Positions 9,001-14,692 of a DNA stretch of 18,627 bases are shown in pieces. Origin of the DNA: CAZDDA01 sp964568045 (GTDB lineage: Bacteria; Bipolaricaulota; Bipolaricaulia; UBA7950; UBA9294). The position numbers and the translations under genes were made by a program. The stretch is taken from contig CAZMOL010000031.1 of assembly GCA_964568045.1 (NCBI GenBank), positions 1 to 18,627 of the forward strand, read 5' to 3'. The notes below the pieces were generated by a model. It did no database searches. It saw nothing but the letters and a program-made list of their open reading frames with translations, and was not told the DNA's origin. The first letter of the stretch is position 1. Each line of letters begins with the position of its first letter.

Positions 9001-9426
9001 GATCCTTTCATCGGGGACATCGCCGCCAATTGGCACACCAACCAGGGCGTTTTCGCCTACGGTCTGGACATCGCCGGCAATCGCATTGTCGCCACCGCCG
9101 GAAAACCGAACTCATTGGACCTGACTGAATTGACGCTCCTTGCAGAGAACGAGGTTTCCCCGCATCCGATAGATGAGCAGATCAATCTTACCCTCCGGAA
9201 ACCAGCCCAAGTCGATCGACCGTGGATTCACGTCGCCTCGCCACAGCCAGAGATCGCCGGCGGGGGAGGAGGACTACGCCCCACACTGCGCTTCTCCAGC
9301 TACGATACTGAGGCAGGGCTTCAGATGGAGATCTCAACTGAGGGATTTCCACCCGGCACCTACTACGTGTGGATCGCCGGTGAGGAGGGAGAAGCGACCC
9401 TGCTGCCTTTCATCGTCCATCCGTAA
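6073..9426 (+). CDS. Large secreted surface protein: DUF11, three PKD-like domains, three DUF11 repeats, lamin-tail domain
   Basis: This 1117-residue exported protein has no recognisable enzyme domain. A signal peptide (about 1-30, hydrophobic VLPFSLLLCLIVAAVAS) is followed by a DUF11-type repeat (about 32-148). Three PKD-like beta domains follow (about 149-236, 238-331 and 335-423), each opening with a '(V/A)DAG.D..V' motif and closing with an 'LTVTD' or 'LTVAD' strand. Three more DUF11-like repeats (about 432-533, 541-650, 657-760) carry variants of 'TYTYTVTNTGE'. A lamin-tail (LTD) domain (about 793-1013) contains INEIAWAG, EWIELRN, DLSGWCLCW, TGATMERTD and NWHTN. The last 100 residues form an extra beta-rich tail with a Gly5 linker. 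There is no LPXTG, PEP-CTERM, type IX sorting signal or C-terminal transmembrane helix. The start is one of two adjacent ATGs after a modest AGAGGG. Adhesive or structural surface roles are usual for such proteins; the specific role is unknown. Confidence 0.85.
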   Translation: MMRKTARAYSVLPFSLLLCLIVAAVASGGPLAIGQQAIPDPVARGEILTFAVAITNTGAVAVTDLIFQDPLPTGIDQLNAEYRLNGGGWTAFPVNGIIPLGTIDGGNAVSVEIQARIEHSAPGSLANTITVSDNSGPLASSTLVANVLPSVDAGADKIVGLGGDIILSDASAGDGGDGIAVYSWSDNGGGGSFDDHTALHTTYTAPGLSGVVTLTLTVTDHQGGQASDSLRVRVNTFPTVDAGADRSVDEGAPVTLSDAVASDSDGWITSILWDDRGAGGTFSPSPNVMNPSYTAPVTQSCNGEDLTLTLTVADNWGAQASDTLTLHVTNVNVAPVADAGVDQIVPGGETVALDGSGSDPDGQIVSFAWEQLSGPVVTLSEPNTTQPSFVTPSVSANTTFRFRLTVTDNCGASATDEVEVTVEPGIPPGAAEISVIKVADRSAASLGDRITYTYTVTNTGEVTLYEVRLTDDKLGDLHLGLDRLAAGDTTTATVGATVAESDLPGPLVNTATAAALDETGTPVTAAATASVQLLDPSTKRSSIEVRKEAHDARGFPLSSLSPLVLGDTITYVFTVTNTGETNLTDIVAIDDLLGTVALDRSTLGPWENTRGTLEKSIQESDFPGPLKNTMVATAITPTGQTVTDSSTLSLLGLSGQTKLELAVEANTDRATVDGTIVFTYTIDNQGDTTVSELRLIDDLSGVIPLPTTVLPPGETLAVSSHYDITGEDLSAPLTDTATTTGVDLFGETVSAESAPLVIFLDEVADESARLYGESGVAGAGGVLEGTGTANEKVIINEIAWAGTPASPSDEWIELRNLGTMPVDLSGWCLCWYQKGGTVPDQDLWHRIELSGFIEASPIDLSVRRWGRPEITFVKRKGDDISWQVLDMSWWVAGKDGFEGRGYYLLERKHDGVVGNVIADLIYDIDPPHVLDLPDAGAVMLLLNAAGEVVDRANSEYTDRAGWPAGNARTGATMERTDPFIGDIAANWHTNQGVFAYGLDIAGNRIVATAGKPNSLDLTELTLLAENEVSPHPIDEQINLTLRKPAQVDRPWIHVASPQPEIAGGGGGLRPTLRFSSYDTEAGLQMEISTEGFPPGTYYVWIAGEEGEATLLPFIVHP

Positions 9427-9732
9427 GAAGAACACAGCAATGAATGCACAGGAGGTCAGCCCTAAACGTGATTTCTGCCAAGCCGACAGCACGCCCTGTC
9501 TCCTTCCATTAGGAACACGTTCGTAAAGTCTCAATACGTTGGCTCTCCCATCCCCATCAACGGCTTGGGTGATGTTTGTCACTTAACCCTTTCAAAGGGA
9601 GTCCTTGTTTGGTGCCAACAAGACAAGTTTCCATTCCTCCCGCATCGACAGTCCTCGCCACTGATCGGTCTACCCCGTAGGCTGCATAGAGTATGCGATG
9701 AATGACAATTGTAACTTGAAGGAGAGACAGTC
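9427..9732. other. Spacer with three inverted repeats
   Basis: This 306-bp stretch between the two exported-protein genes holds no convincing gene. Frames open here are extensions of frames crossing the upstream gene. It does contain three short inverted repeats in about 75 nt (9549-9574, 9587-9599, 9604-9622) and, at its end, the good ribosome site AAGGAGAG for the next gene. I found no convincing -35/-10 pair for that gene. Confidence 0.6.
9549..9574 (+). terminator. Candidate weak hairpin terminator after the large surface protein
   Basis: CATC-CCCA pairs with TGGG-(T)-GATG around a 9-nt loop: an 8-bp stem with one bulged base, followed by TTTGTC. The T tract is poor, so this is only a possible terminator. 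It lies 122 nt after the stop codon. A palindrome CCCTTT-C-AAAGGG (9587-9599) and another hairpin (9604-9622) follow. Confidence 0.3.
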
Positions 9733-10386
9733 ATGCGGCATCTGAAGCTCGTTGGTGTAGCTAAGCTGATCCTAGCTCTCGGGCTGTTGATTCTGACTCC
9801 AGTGCGGATGGGTGTTGGCCAACAATCATTGATCAGGTATCAAGGAGAATTTCCGGATGGGAACAGCATGGTATGGGGCACTTGGAGCACTCAAGAGGCA
9901 ACCCATTGGATCAACGATGGCCAGTATCACATCCTGATCGAGCAAGTCAATTACGAGAGCTTGGTTGTGGCCAATGGGCCCGAGTTCTCTAGCTTTTGCC
10001 TCGACGTTGATGCGGCAGTAACCGCCTGTCCAGCAGATAACGCGTACGGGGTTCTATTCCGCTTCGCAGACGGAAATAGTTGCTACGCATTTTTCGTCAG
10101 CGCCGATGGCTATATCAGACTCTGGAAACGTCTCAACGGCAATTGGGAGACAATCGTCCCCCGCAAACGATGTTACTCCGTGAACCTCGGCCAAGCGTCA
10201 AACCACCTAACCGTTGTCGCTGACGGACACAACATGCGCTGCTACATCAATGGCGGTAAAGTTCTCGAGGTCACCGATGCCTCTCTTGCCTACGGCAGGA
10301 TTGGCCTTGTGGCTGCGGTGGACCAGTATCCCGGATTTCAGATAGCCTTTGACAACATCACGGTAAGGACTCTTCAGAGCCAATGA
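9733..10386 (+). CDS. Secreted LamG-fold / 3-keto-disaccharide hydrolase-like (DUF1080-related) protein
   Basis: This is a 217-residue exported protein. A signal peptide (about 1-29) is followed by one concanavalin-A-like beta-sandwich domain. Recognisable pieces are FCLDVDA (88-94), DNAYGVLFRFADGNSCYAFFVSADGYIRLWKRLNGNW (102-138), ASNHLTVVADG (155-165), the hairpin MRCYINGGKVLEV (168-180), YGRIGLVAAV and the closing FQIAFDNITVR (202-212). This pattern is common in bacterial secreted proteins annotated as 'family 16 glycoside hydrolase' or '3-keto-disaccharide hydrolase'. In many of them, carbohydrate binding or hydrolysis is assumed and not shown. Five cysteines (89, 99, 117, 147, 170) may allow disulfides outside the cell. 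The start is fixed by AAGGAGAG 7 nt before the ATG. It lies downstream of, and on the same strand as, the large surface protein, but the hairpin-rich spacer argues for partly separate expression. Confidence 0.75.
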   Translation: MRHLKLVGVAKLILALGLLILTPVRMGVGQQSLIRYQGEFPDGNSMVWGTWSTQEATHWINDGQYHILIEQVNYESLVVANGPEFSSFCLDVDAAVTACPADNAYGVLFRFADGNSCYAFFVSADGYIRLWKRLNGNWETIVPRKRCYSVNLGQASNHLTVVADGHNMRCYINGGKVLEVTDASLAYGRIGLVAAVDQYPGFQIAFDNITVRTLQSQ

Positions 10387-10758
10387 TGAACGGCTGTTAG
10401 TTAGTAAGAACGAGCCCTGGTAGCGCTTACCCCAGACAACCTAGGAGACTATCGGTGACCCAGAAGCAGGCGGCGGTTACTGACTGACCTGGCGTCTCCA
10501 ATCTGCGACCGGCCATACTCAATTCAACCCCACACCACGTGATGTCTCAAAAAGAGCAAAAGAAGGACGTCAGCCCACAGATTGTTCCCCTGATTGTGCA
10601 AAGCCATCAAATCTTCAAATGCACTTCACAAACGATACACATCGAAGATGTAAAGTGTTAGACGTTACGAGAGCATATCTCGCACCCCCGATACCAACCC
10701 ACCAAGCCGGAGAGGCTCAACCCAGAGCCTCTCCGTTGCCTTCCCACGGCTTGTCACA
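10387..10758. other. Intergenic region, no gene seen
   Basis: This 372-bp stretch has multiple stops in all frames and no protein-coding signal that I can support. It holds one strong hairpin (10708-10735, listed separately). It also holds a possible plus-strand promoter (TTCACA 10625-10630, 18-bp spacer, TGTAAA 10649-10654) that would drive a short transcript ending at that hairpin. The rest is unremarkable. Confidence 0.6.
10708..10735 (-). terminator. Perfect 11-bp hairpin, probable terminator of the RHH gene
   Basis: CGGAGAGGCTC and GAGCCTCTCCG form a perfect 11-bp GC-rich stem around the 6-nt loop AACCCA. It begins 23 nt beyond the stop of the minus-strand RHH gene, the right place for a terminator. 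Neither side has a proper T tract (minus-strand continuation GCTTGGTG, plus-strand TTGCCTT), so it could be Rho-assisted, bidirectional, or the 3' end of a short plus-strand RNA. Confidence 0.55.
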
Positions 10759-10971
10759 TCACAGGTAGCCGAGGTTTCGGAGGCGCTCCCGAATAAGGTC
10801 CACCTCCCGCGCAGTGAGCGTCATGGAGGCATCGCGGGTTTCGGCCACGAGGTCTCGCAGAACGTGGACCACAAACGCGTTGACCGACCTAAAACCCGTC
10901 CCTTGAATGACCTCCTGCAGCCGCTCGTAGAGCGGGCGGGGTATCTTCAGCGTTACACGATCGGTACCCAT
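10759..10971 (-). CDS. Small ribbon-helix-helix (CopG/MetJ-type) DNA-binding protein
   Basis: From ATG at 10971 this is a 70-residue protein, a typical size for a dimeric RHH regulator. The N-terminal strand RVTLKIPRPLYERLQEVI (5-22) supplies the DNA-contacting strand and first helix, and GFRSVNAFVVHVLRDLVAE (26-44) the second helix. The C-terminus is LTAREVDLIRERLRNLGYL; a similar 'ERLR.LGYL' ending is familiar from another set of RHH proteins and from C-termini of some sulfatases. An in-frame extension of 30 residues upstream lacks RHH character and would overlap promoter DNA. A weak minus-strand promoter is possible (TTGTTT 11011-11006, TATCCT 10988-10983), which would give almost no leader. 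The divergent exporter and the palindrome between them suggest it regulates that exporter; an antitoxin role is less likely since no toxin gene is beside it. Confidence 0.72.
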   Translation of the reverse strand: MGTDRVTLKIPRPLYERLQEVIQGTGFRSVNAFVVHVLRDLVAETRDASMTLTAREVDLIRERLRNLGYL

Positions 10972-11019
10972 ATTCCCGTTGAAGGATAGGACGACTCCGC
11001 GGACAAAACAAGACATCCG

Positions 11020-11048
11020 TTGACAAGAAGCGACCTGTTTAGTATGCT
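11020..11048 (+). promoter_or_regulatory. Sigma70-like promoter for the TauE/SafE-type exporter
   Basis: A perfect -35 TTGACA (11020-11025), a 17-bp spacer and TATGCT (11043-11048, 4 of 6 matches). Transcription would start near 11054-11056, giving a leader of about 33 nt to the GTG start at 11088. Confidence 0.7.
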
Positions 11049-11049
11049 G

Positions 11050-11073
11050 TTTGTAGTCCAAATGGGCTACAAA
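11050..11073. promoter_or_regulatory. Palindromic candidate operator over the exporter transcription start
   Basis: TTTGTAGTCC and GGGCTACAAA are inverted repeats (9 of 10 positions pair; the tenth is T opposite G) around the 4-nt spacer AAAT. The palindrome begins 2 bp after the -10 box, so a protein bound here would block initiation. Because the transcript should start inside the left arm, an RNA hairpin is the weaker explanation. The adjacent RHH protein is the natural candidate to bind it. This is inference from position. Confidence 0.55.
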
Positions 11074-11087
11074 GATTGGGAGGTGCT

Positions 11088-11837
11088 GTGTTCACCTGGT
11101 ATCTCGTGCCGATTGCGCTCGCTGCGGAGTACGTGGATTCAACCCTTGGGATGGGGTATGGCACGAGTCTCACTCCGATTCTGCTGTTGCTCGGTTATTC
11201 ACCGCTGCAGGTAGTCCCGGCGGTCCTCCTCTCGGAACTTGTCACCGGTCTGTTGGCAGCAGGGCTGCATCATGGAGTGGGAAATGTCGATTTCCGACGC
11301 GGCTCTCCCGATCTTAAAATCGGGCTGATTCTAGGCGGGCTGAGCGTGGTCGGAGCAGTGATCGCGGCGGTCTTGGCGGTGAGCCTGCCAACCAAAGTGG
11401 TCAAACTTTACATCGCTGTAGTCGTCTTGCTGATGGGGTTTCTCATCTTCCTAGGGGGACGCAGGCGCCTGGCTTTCTCCTGGGGTCGGCTTGTTGGGAT
11501 CGGGGCAGTAGCGGCCTTCAACAAGGGCATCTCCGGTGGCGGCTATGGACCCTTGGTCACCGCCGGCCAGATTGTCTCTGGGGTTGGTCCAAAAAGCGCC
11601 GTTGGCATTACAAGCCTTGCCGAAGGGCTGACCTGTGTGGTTGGTGTAGTGACCTACCTTGCTCTTCGGTCGGGAACCTCTTGGGAACTGGCACCACCGC
11701 TATTGCTCGGTGCGATCCTCTCGGTCCCCTTGGCGGCTCTCACGGTGAAGTGGCTTCCAGAGCGCGCCTTTACAGTGGCGATTGGGATGACCGTGTTAAT
11801 CCTGGGAGCGTTGAGCCTGTTCCGTGCACTCTGTTAA
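11088..11837 (+). CDS. TauE/SafE family (DUF81) membrane permease
   Basis: This is a 249-residue polytopic membrane protein with about seven or eight hydrophobic segments. It has the internal two-fold repeat of TauE/SafE proteins: the first half carries DSTLGMGYGTSLTPILLLLG near the N-terminus, the second NKGISGGGYGPLVTAGQ near the middle. Characterised relatives export sulfite, sulfoacetate or other small organic anions, but specificity cannot be read from the sequence. GTG11088 is chosen because GGAGG ends 4 nt upstream; the frame is open to a TTG at 11076, which would place the ribosome site inside the gene. The divergent RHH gene and the palindrome point to local control. Its last 42 nt overlap the end of the convergent nitroreductase gene. 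Confidence 0.9.
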   Translation: MFTWYLVPIALAAEYVDSTLGMGYGTSLTPILLLLGYSPLQVVPAVLLSELVTGLLAAGLHHGVGNVDFRRGSPDLKIGLILGGLSVVGAVIAAVLAVSLPTKVVKLYIAVVVLLMGFLIFLGGRRRLAFSWGRLVGIGAVAAFNKGISGGGYGPLVTAGQIVSGVGPKSAVGITSLAEGLTCVVGVVTYLALRSGTSWELAPPLLLGAILSVPLAALTVKWLPERAFTVAIGMTVLILGALSLFRALC

Positions 11838-12455
11838 GGGAGTCCCGTCAAGGCCACTGCCTTCCTCTAATGGCCTACCAAACTGGTTTTCAAAGACCAT
11901 TTCGGAAAGGGCGCGGCGGTCCTGACGCTGGTAATCGGCGGGGATGCCGATCGGTAGTATCGCTGCTAGTCGAAACTCGTCTGGGGTGAGAAGAATGCTA
12001 TTGAGGCGTGCCCCGGCCGGCGTGTAGATCGTTGCCCCTAGGCCCTCCTGCTCAACCTGCAACAGCATGAACGCGATCGAAACCCATACAGAAGGTACCG
12101 CATAGGGTTCACGCGTCTTATAGAAAACGGCAATGAGACAGGGTGCCTCCTCCAGAAACGGCTTTTGGGACGTAATCCCATGCACTTTCATCCACGCCAT
12201 CAAGTCGGTCGGGGCGTTTCGATGAAAGACGTCCTCGGCCCGCTCGCATTCAGTACGAATCGCCTGTTTCACCGCAGGATCATCGATCACGATGTAGCAC
12301 CACGGTTGGCGATTCGCCCCGGAAGGACTGTGCCTACCTGCCTCCAGAATGCGGACGATCGCCTGCCGCGGCACAGGGCTGCTCTCGAAGTGCCGGACGC
12401 TCCTGCGTTCGCGGACCAGACGAAGCAGCGACCCATCGCTTCGTCCATCGCTCAT
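11796..12455 (-). CDS. Nitroreductase family FMN-dependent oxidoreductase
   Basis: This is a 219-residue flavoprotein of the nitroreductase superfamily; members use NAD(P)H to reduce nitro groups, quinones, flavins or other substrates. The N-terminal FMN-phosphate motif RERRSVRHF (15-23) and SPSGANRQPWCYIVIDD (43-59) are diagnostic. The later IAFMLLQVEQEGLGATIYTPAG helix and LAAILPIGIPADY strand complete the fold. ATG12455 lies one base after the DUF1015 stop (TAG-T-ATG), so translation is probably coupled and this is the last gene of the minus-strand operon; the frame extends 11 codons into DUF1015 without support. The final 24 or so residues run past the usual family end and lie opposite the end of the exporter gene, a 42-nt antisense overlap. 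The natural substrate is unknown. Confidence 0.9.
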   Translation of the reverse strand: MSDGRSDGSLLRLVRERRSVRHFESSPVPRQAIVRILEAGRHSPSGANRQPWCYIVIDDPAVKQAIRTECERAEDVFHRNAPTDLMAWMKVHGITSQKPFLEEAPCLIAVFYKTREPYAVPSVWVSIAFMLLQVEQEGLGATIYTPAGARLNSILLTPDEFRLAAILPIGIPADYQRQDRRALSEMVFENQFGRPLEEGSGLDGTPLTECTEQAQRSQD

Positions 12456-12456
12456 A

Positions 12457-13752
12457 CTACTTGTCGATCTCCATTTTGGATAGGACAAGACCGGTCAAAA
12501 GCTTGGGATAGAAGTCGGTCGACTTCTGCGGCATTTTCTCTCCGCGATCGGCCACCCGGCGTACTTCATCCGCGGTGGTGGGATTCAGCAGGAAAAACAG
12601 CTGTTCTTCGCCCTCGTCCACCATCTTCACGCCGTGTGTGATGTCCACGGTGTAGGTGACGTTTCGCTGCTCCTCGAGCGCTTTTGCATCAATGCCCAGC
12701 ACTCGGTCCAGGATCGCCGTGTGCAGGATGGAGACATCGAGGTGTCTCCAATCGGAGGAACGATCCGAAATAAGGGCATCCATAACGCCAACGTCCCTCA
12801 TCGCCAGCGTAGCGAAAACCCCATTGGTGTAACAGCCGAAGGTATGCCTCCCACGTCCGGCTTTCATCGCCTGTTTCATTTCCGCAAGCGAACCGTGAAC
12901 ACTCACTTCGAAATCTTCTTGCGCCTTGGCAAGAAACGCCTGCGGATCGAAATTGGTGACAGCATGCACAATCCGGTGAATCGGCCGAATGCTCATCCCC
13001 GGCTCATCGATGTTGAACAGGGTCATCATCCGCCCGTCAAACGACTCCGCTGCCGCTGGTTTCCATCCCTTCTCCTGGCACTCACGCATGTAGTTGACCG
13101 CTGTTTCGTAGCGATGATGCCCATCGGCAATGTAGAGATCCTTGTCCGAAAGTGCCAACTGCACCGCGTTAATCACACCAGAATCAGTGACTTCCCACAC
13201 CGTATGGCGATTGCCGAAGTCGTCCATCGCTTCAAGTGTTGAGGCCGTCTCGTCGATGGCCGATTGAAGGGCTTCATCCGCCGCGCGCGTCGGATCGGCG
13301 TACAGCATGAAGATGTGCCCAAAATTGGCCTCCGTCGCCCGCATGAGTCGCAAGCGGTCCTCTTTCGGGCCTTTCAGCGTCCTTTCGTGGGCGTGCACCT
13401 TCTCCGGTTCAAGCTTTGCCAGGGCGATCACGCCTTTGCGCGTAAGCTGCTCGCCCTCGAACATGTATTTTTGATGGTAGGCATAAAGGGTCGGCGCCTC
13501 GTCCCGAACCAAGATCCCGTCTTTTAACCACGCCATAAACGAGTCCGCAGCACGCGTGTAGACATTTTCGCCGTTGTCATTTGGGCTTGGCTTCCCCTTA
13601 GTGATGCGGACGATGTTGTACGGGCTTCGCTCGTACAGAACCGCCTGCTCGCGCTCGTAGATGCGATCGTACGGCGGTGCGACAACGCTTGTGATGTCTC
13701 CGACCTTCTGTCTGTCGTATCGAACACCGCGGAACGGAATGATCTGTGCCAT
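12457..13752 (-). CDS. DUF1015 family protein in a serine-biosynthesis operon
   Basis: This 431-residue soluble protein of the COG4198/DUF1015 family has no firmly known function. Family landmarks are PFRGVRYD (6-13), VVAPPYDRI (23-31), SPYNIVRI (43-50), HERTLKGPKEDRL (122-134) and IADGHHRYETAVNYM (208-222). The DGHHR element resembles the core motif of ParB/sulfiredoxin-fold proteins, a group that includes the serine kinases SerK and SbnI; this is a motif resemblance only. The gene lies 9 nt after serA with AGGAAGG before its ATG and 1 nt before the nitroreductase gene. DUF1015 genes are repeatedly found beside serA and aminotransferase genes in anaerobes, and no phosphoserine phosphatase is visible here. 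A role in the serine pathway is therefore a reasonable but unproven inference. Confidence 0.9.
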   Translation of the reverse strand: MAQIIPFRGVRYDRQKVGDITSVVAPPYDRIYEREQAVLYERSPYNIVRITKGKPSPNDNGENVYTRAADSFMAWLKDGILVRDEAPTLYAYHQKYMFEGEQLTRKGVIALAKLEPEKVHAHERTLKGPKEDRLRLMRATEANFGHIFMLYADPTRAADEALQSAIDETASTLEAMDDFGNRHTVWEVTDSGVINAVQLALSDKDLYIADGHHRYETAVNYMRECQEKGWKPAAAESFDGRMMTLFNIDEPGMSIRPIHRIVHAVTNFDPQAFLAKAQEDFEVSVHGSLAEMKQAMKAGRGRHTFGCYTNGVFATLAMRDVGVMDALISDRSSDWRHLDVSILHTAILDRVLGIDAKALEEQRNVTYTVDITHGVKMVDEGEEQLFFLLNPTTADEVRRVADRGEKMPQKSTDFYPKLLTGLVLSKMEIDK

Positions 13753-13761
13753 TAAACCTTC

Positions 13762-14682
13762 CTAAATGGACTGGGCAAACGCGATGACGATCTGCGCTGC
13801 TTCGTTGCCCACACGGGACTGTGCTTCGACCGTCGATGCTCCGATGTGGGGCGTAAATGATGTGTTCTCCTGCTGGAAGAGCCCCCCGCTGGTATCGGGC
13901 GGCTCGGTGGCGAACACATCGAGCGCAGCTGCGGCAACTTTTCCTCTTTCCAGCGCCTTGCCCAGCGCGGCTTCGTCTATCACGCCGCCACGGGCGCAAT
14001 TGACCAGGCGCACTCCGTCCTTCATCTTGGCAAGTTCCGCCTCGCCGATGGTGGCCCCTTCCTTCGGGTCAAACGGGATGTGCAGAGAGATGAAGTCGCT
14101 CTCGGAAAGCAGCCGATCGAACGAAACCATCGTCACGACCTCTGGCAGGGGACTCTGGTCGACGAATTTGTCAAACGCGATCACCCTCATCCCCAGCACG
14201 TGGGCCTTGCGAGCGAGGGATTGGCCGATGCGACCGATTCCGATAATCCCCAGAGTCTTTCCGTCGATCTCTACACCCTTCAGCGCCTTCTTCTCCCACT
14301 TTCCAGCCTTCAACGATACGGTCCCGCGGCCGATGTGCCGCGCAAGCGACAGCAGGTGTCCCAAGGCAAGCTCGGCGACGGAGTTGGAGCTGGCAGCGGG
14401 AGTATTGCGCACCTCAATCCCCTTTGACCGGGCGTAGTCGACATCCACATTGTCCAGTCCGACCCCGGCACGAACGATCAGCTTCAGATTCGTTCCGGCG
14501 TCGATGACTCCTTGACGCACCTTGGTTGCGCTACGGACCACGATCGCGTCCGCCGACGCAATCTCCGTTGTCAACGACTCAGGGTCAAGGTCCGTCTTGA
14601 CCGCAACATCAAGTCCCGCCTGCTGCATCGCTTTCACCGCAGCATCTGCCAATGGATCCGATACGAGTACTCTGAATGCCAA
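13762..14682 (-). CDS. serA: D-3-phosphoglycerate dehydrogenase, short form without ACT domain
   Basis: This enzyme oxidises 3-phosphoglycerate to 3-phosphohydroxypyruvate with NAD+, the first step of serine biosynthesis. The 306 residues hold only the substrate- and NAD-binding domains. GIIGIGRIG (145-153) is the dinucleotide fold. Arg231 (CARGG), Glu260 (DVFATEPP) and His279 (PHIGAS) are the expected catalytic residues. The regulatory ACT domain (and the intervening ASB domain) of longer forms is absent, so feedback inhibition by serine through ACT is not expected. The start is TTG at 14682, supported by AAGGAGG 5 nt upstream. That ribosome site overlaps the TAA of the preceding aminotransferase gene, so the two are translationally linked. 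Hydroxypyruvate or glyoxylate reductase activity is the alternative; the neighbouring aminotransferase fits either pathway. Confidence 0.88.
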   Translation of the reverse strand: MAFRVLVSDPLADAAVKAMQQAGLDVAVKTDLDPESLTTEIASADAIVVRSATKVRQGVIDAGTNLKLIVRAGVGLDNVDVDYARSKGIEVRNTPAASSNSVAELALGHLLSLARHIGRGTVSLKAGKWEKKALKGVEIDGKTLGIIGIGRIGQSLARKAHVLGMRVIAFDKFVDQSPLPEVVTMVSFDRLLSESDFISLHIPFDPKEGATIGEAELAKMKDGVRLVNCARGGVIDEAALGKALERGKVAAAALDVFATEPPDTSGGLFQQENTSFTPHIGASTVEAQSRVGNEAAQIVIAFAQSI

Positions 14683-14692
14683 TTTGGCCTCC

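Noticed and set aside
9173..9526. 117-codon plus-strand frame running out of the large surface protein gene into the spacer
   Set aside because: Mostly out-of-frame reading of the surface protein, with no independent start signal or homology pattern.
10387..10758. Degenerate gene or IS remnant in the spacer
   Set aside because: No frame shows continuous recognisable protein, and no terminal inverted repeats or target duplications are seen.
10759..10971. Toxin-antitoxin system (RHH antitoxin)
   Set aside because: No small toxin gene (RelE, MazF, PIN or similar) lies beside it; the neighbours are an exporter and a non-coding spacer.
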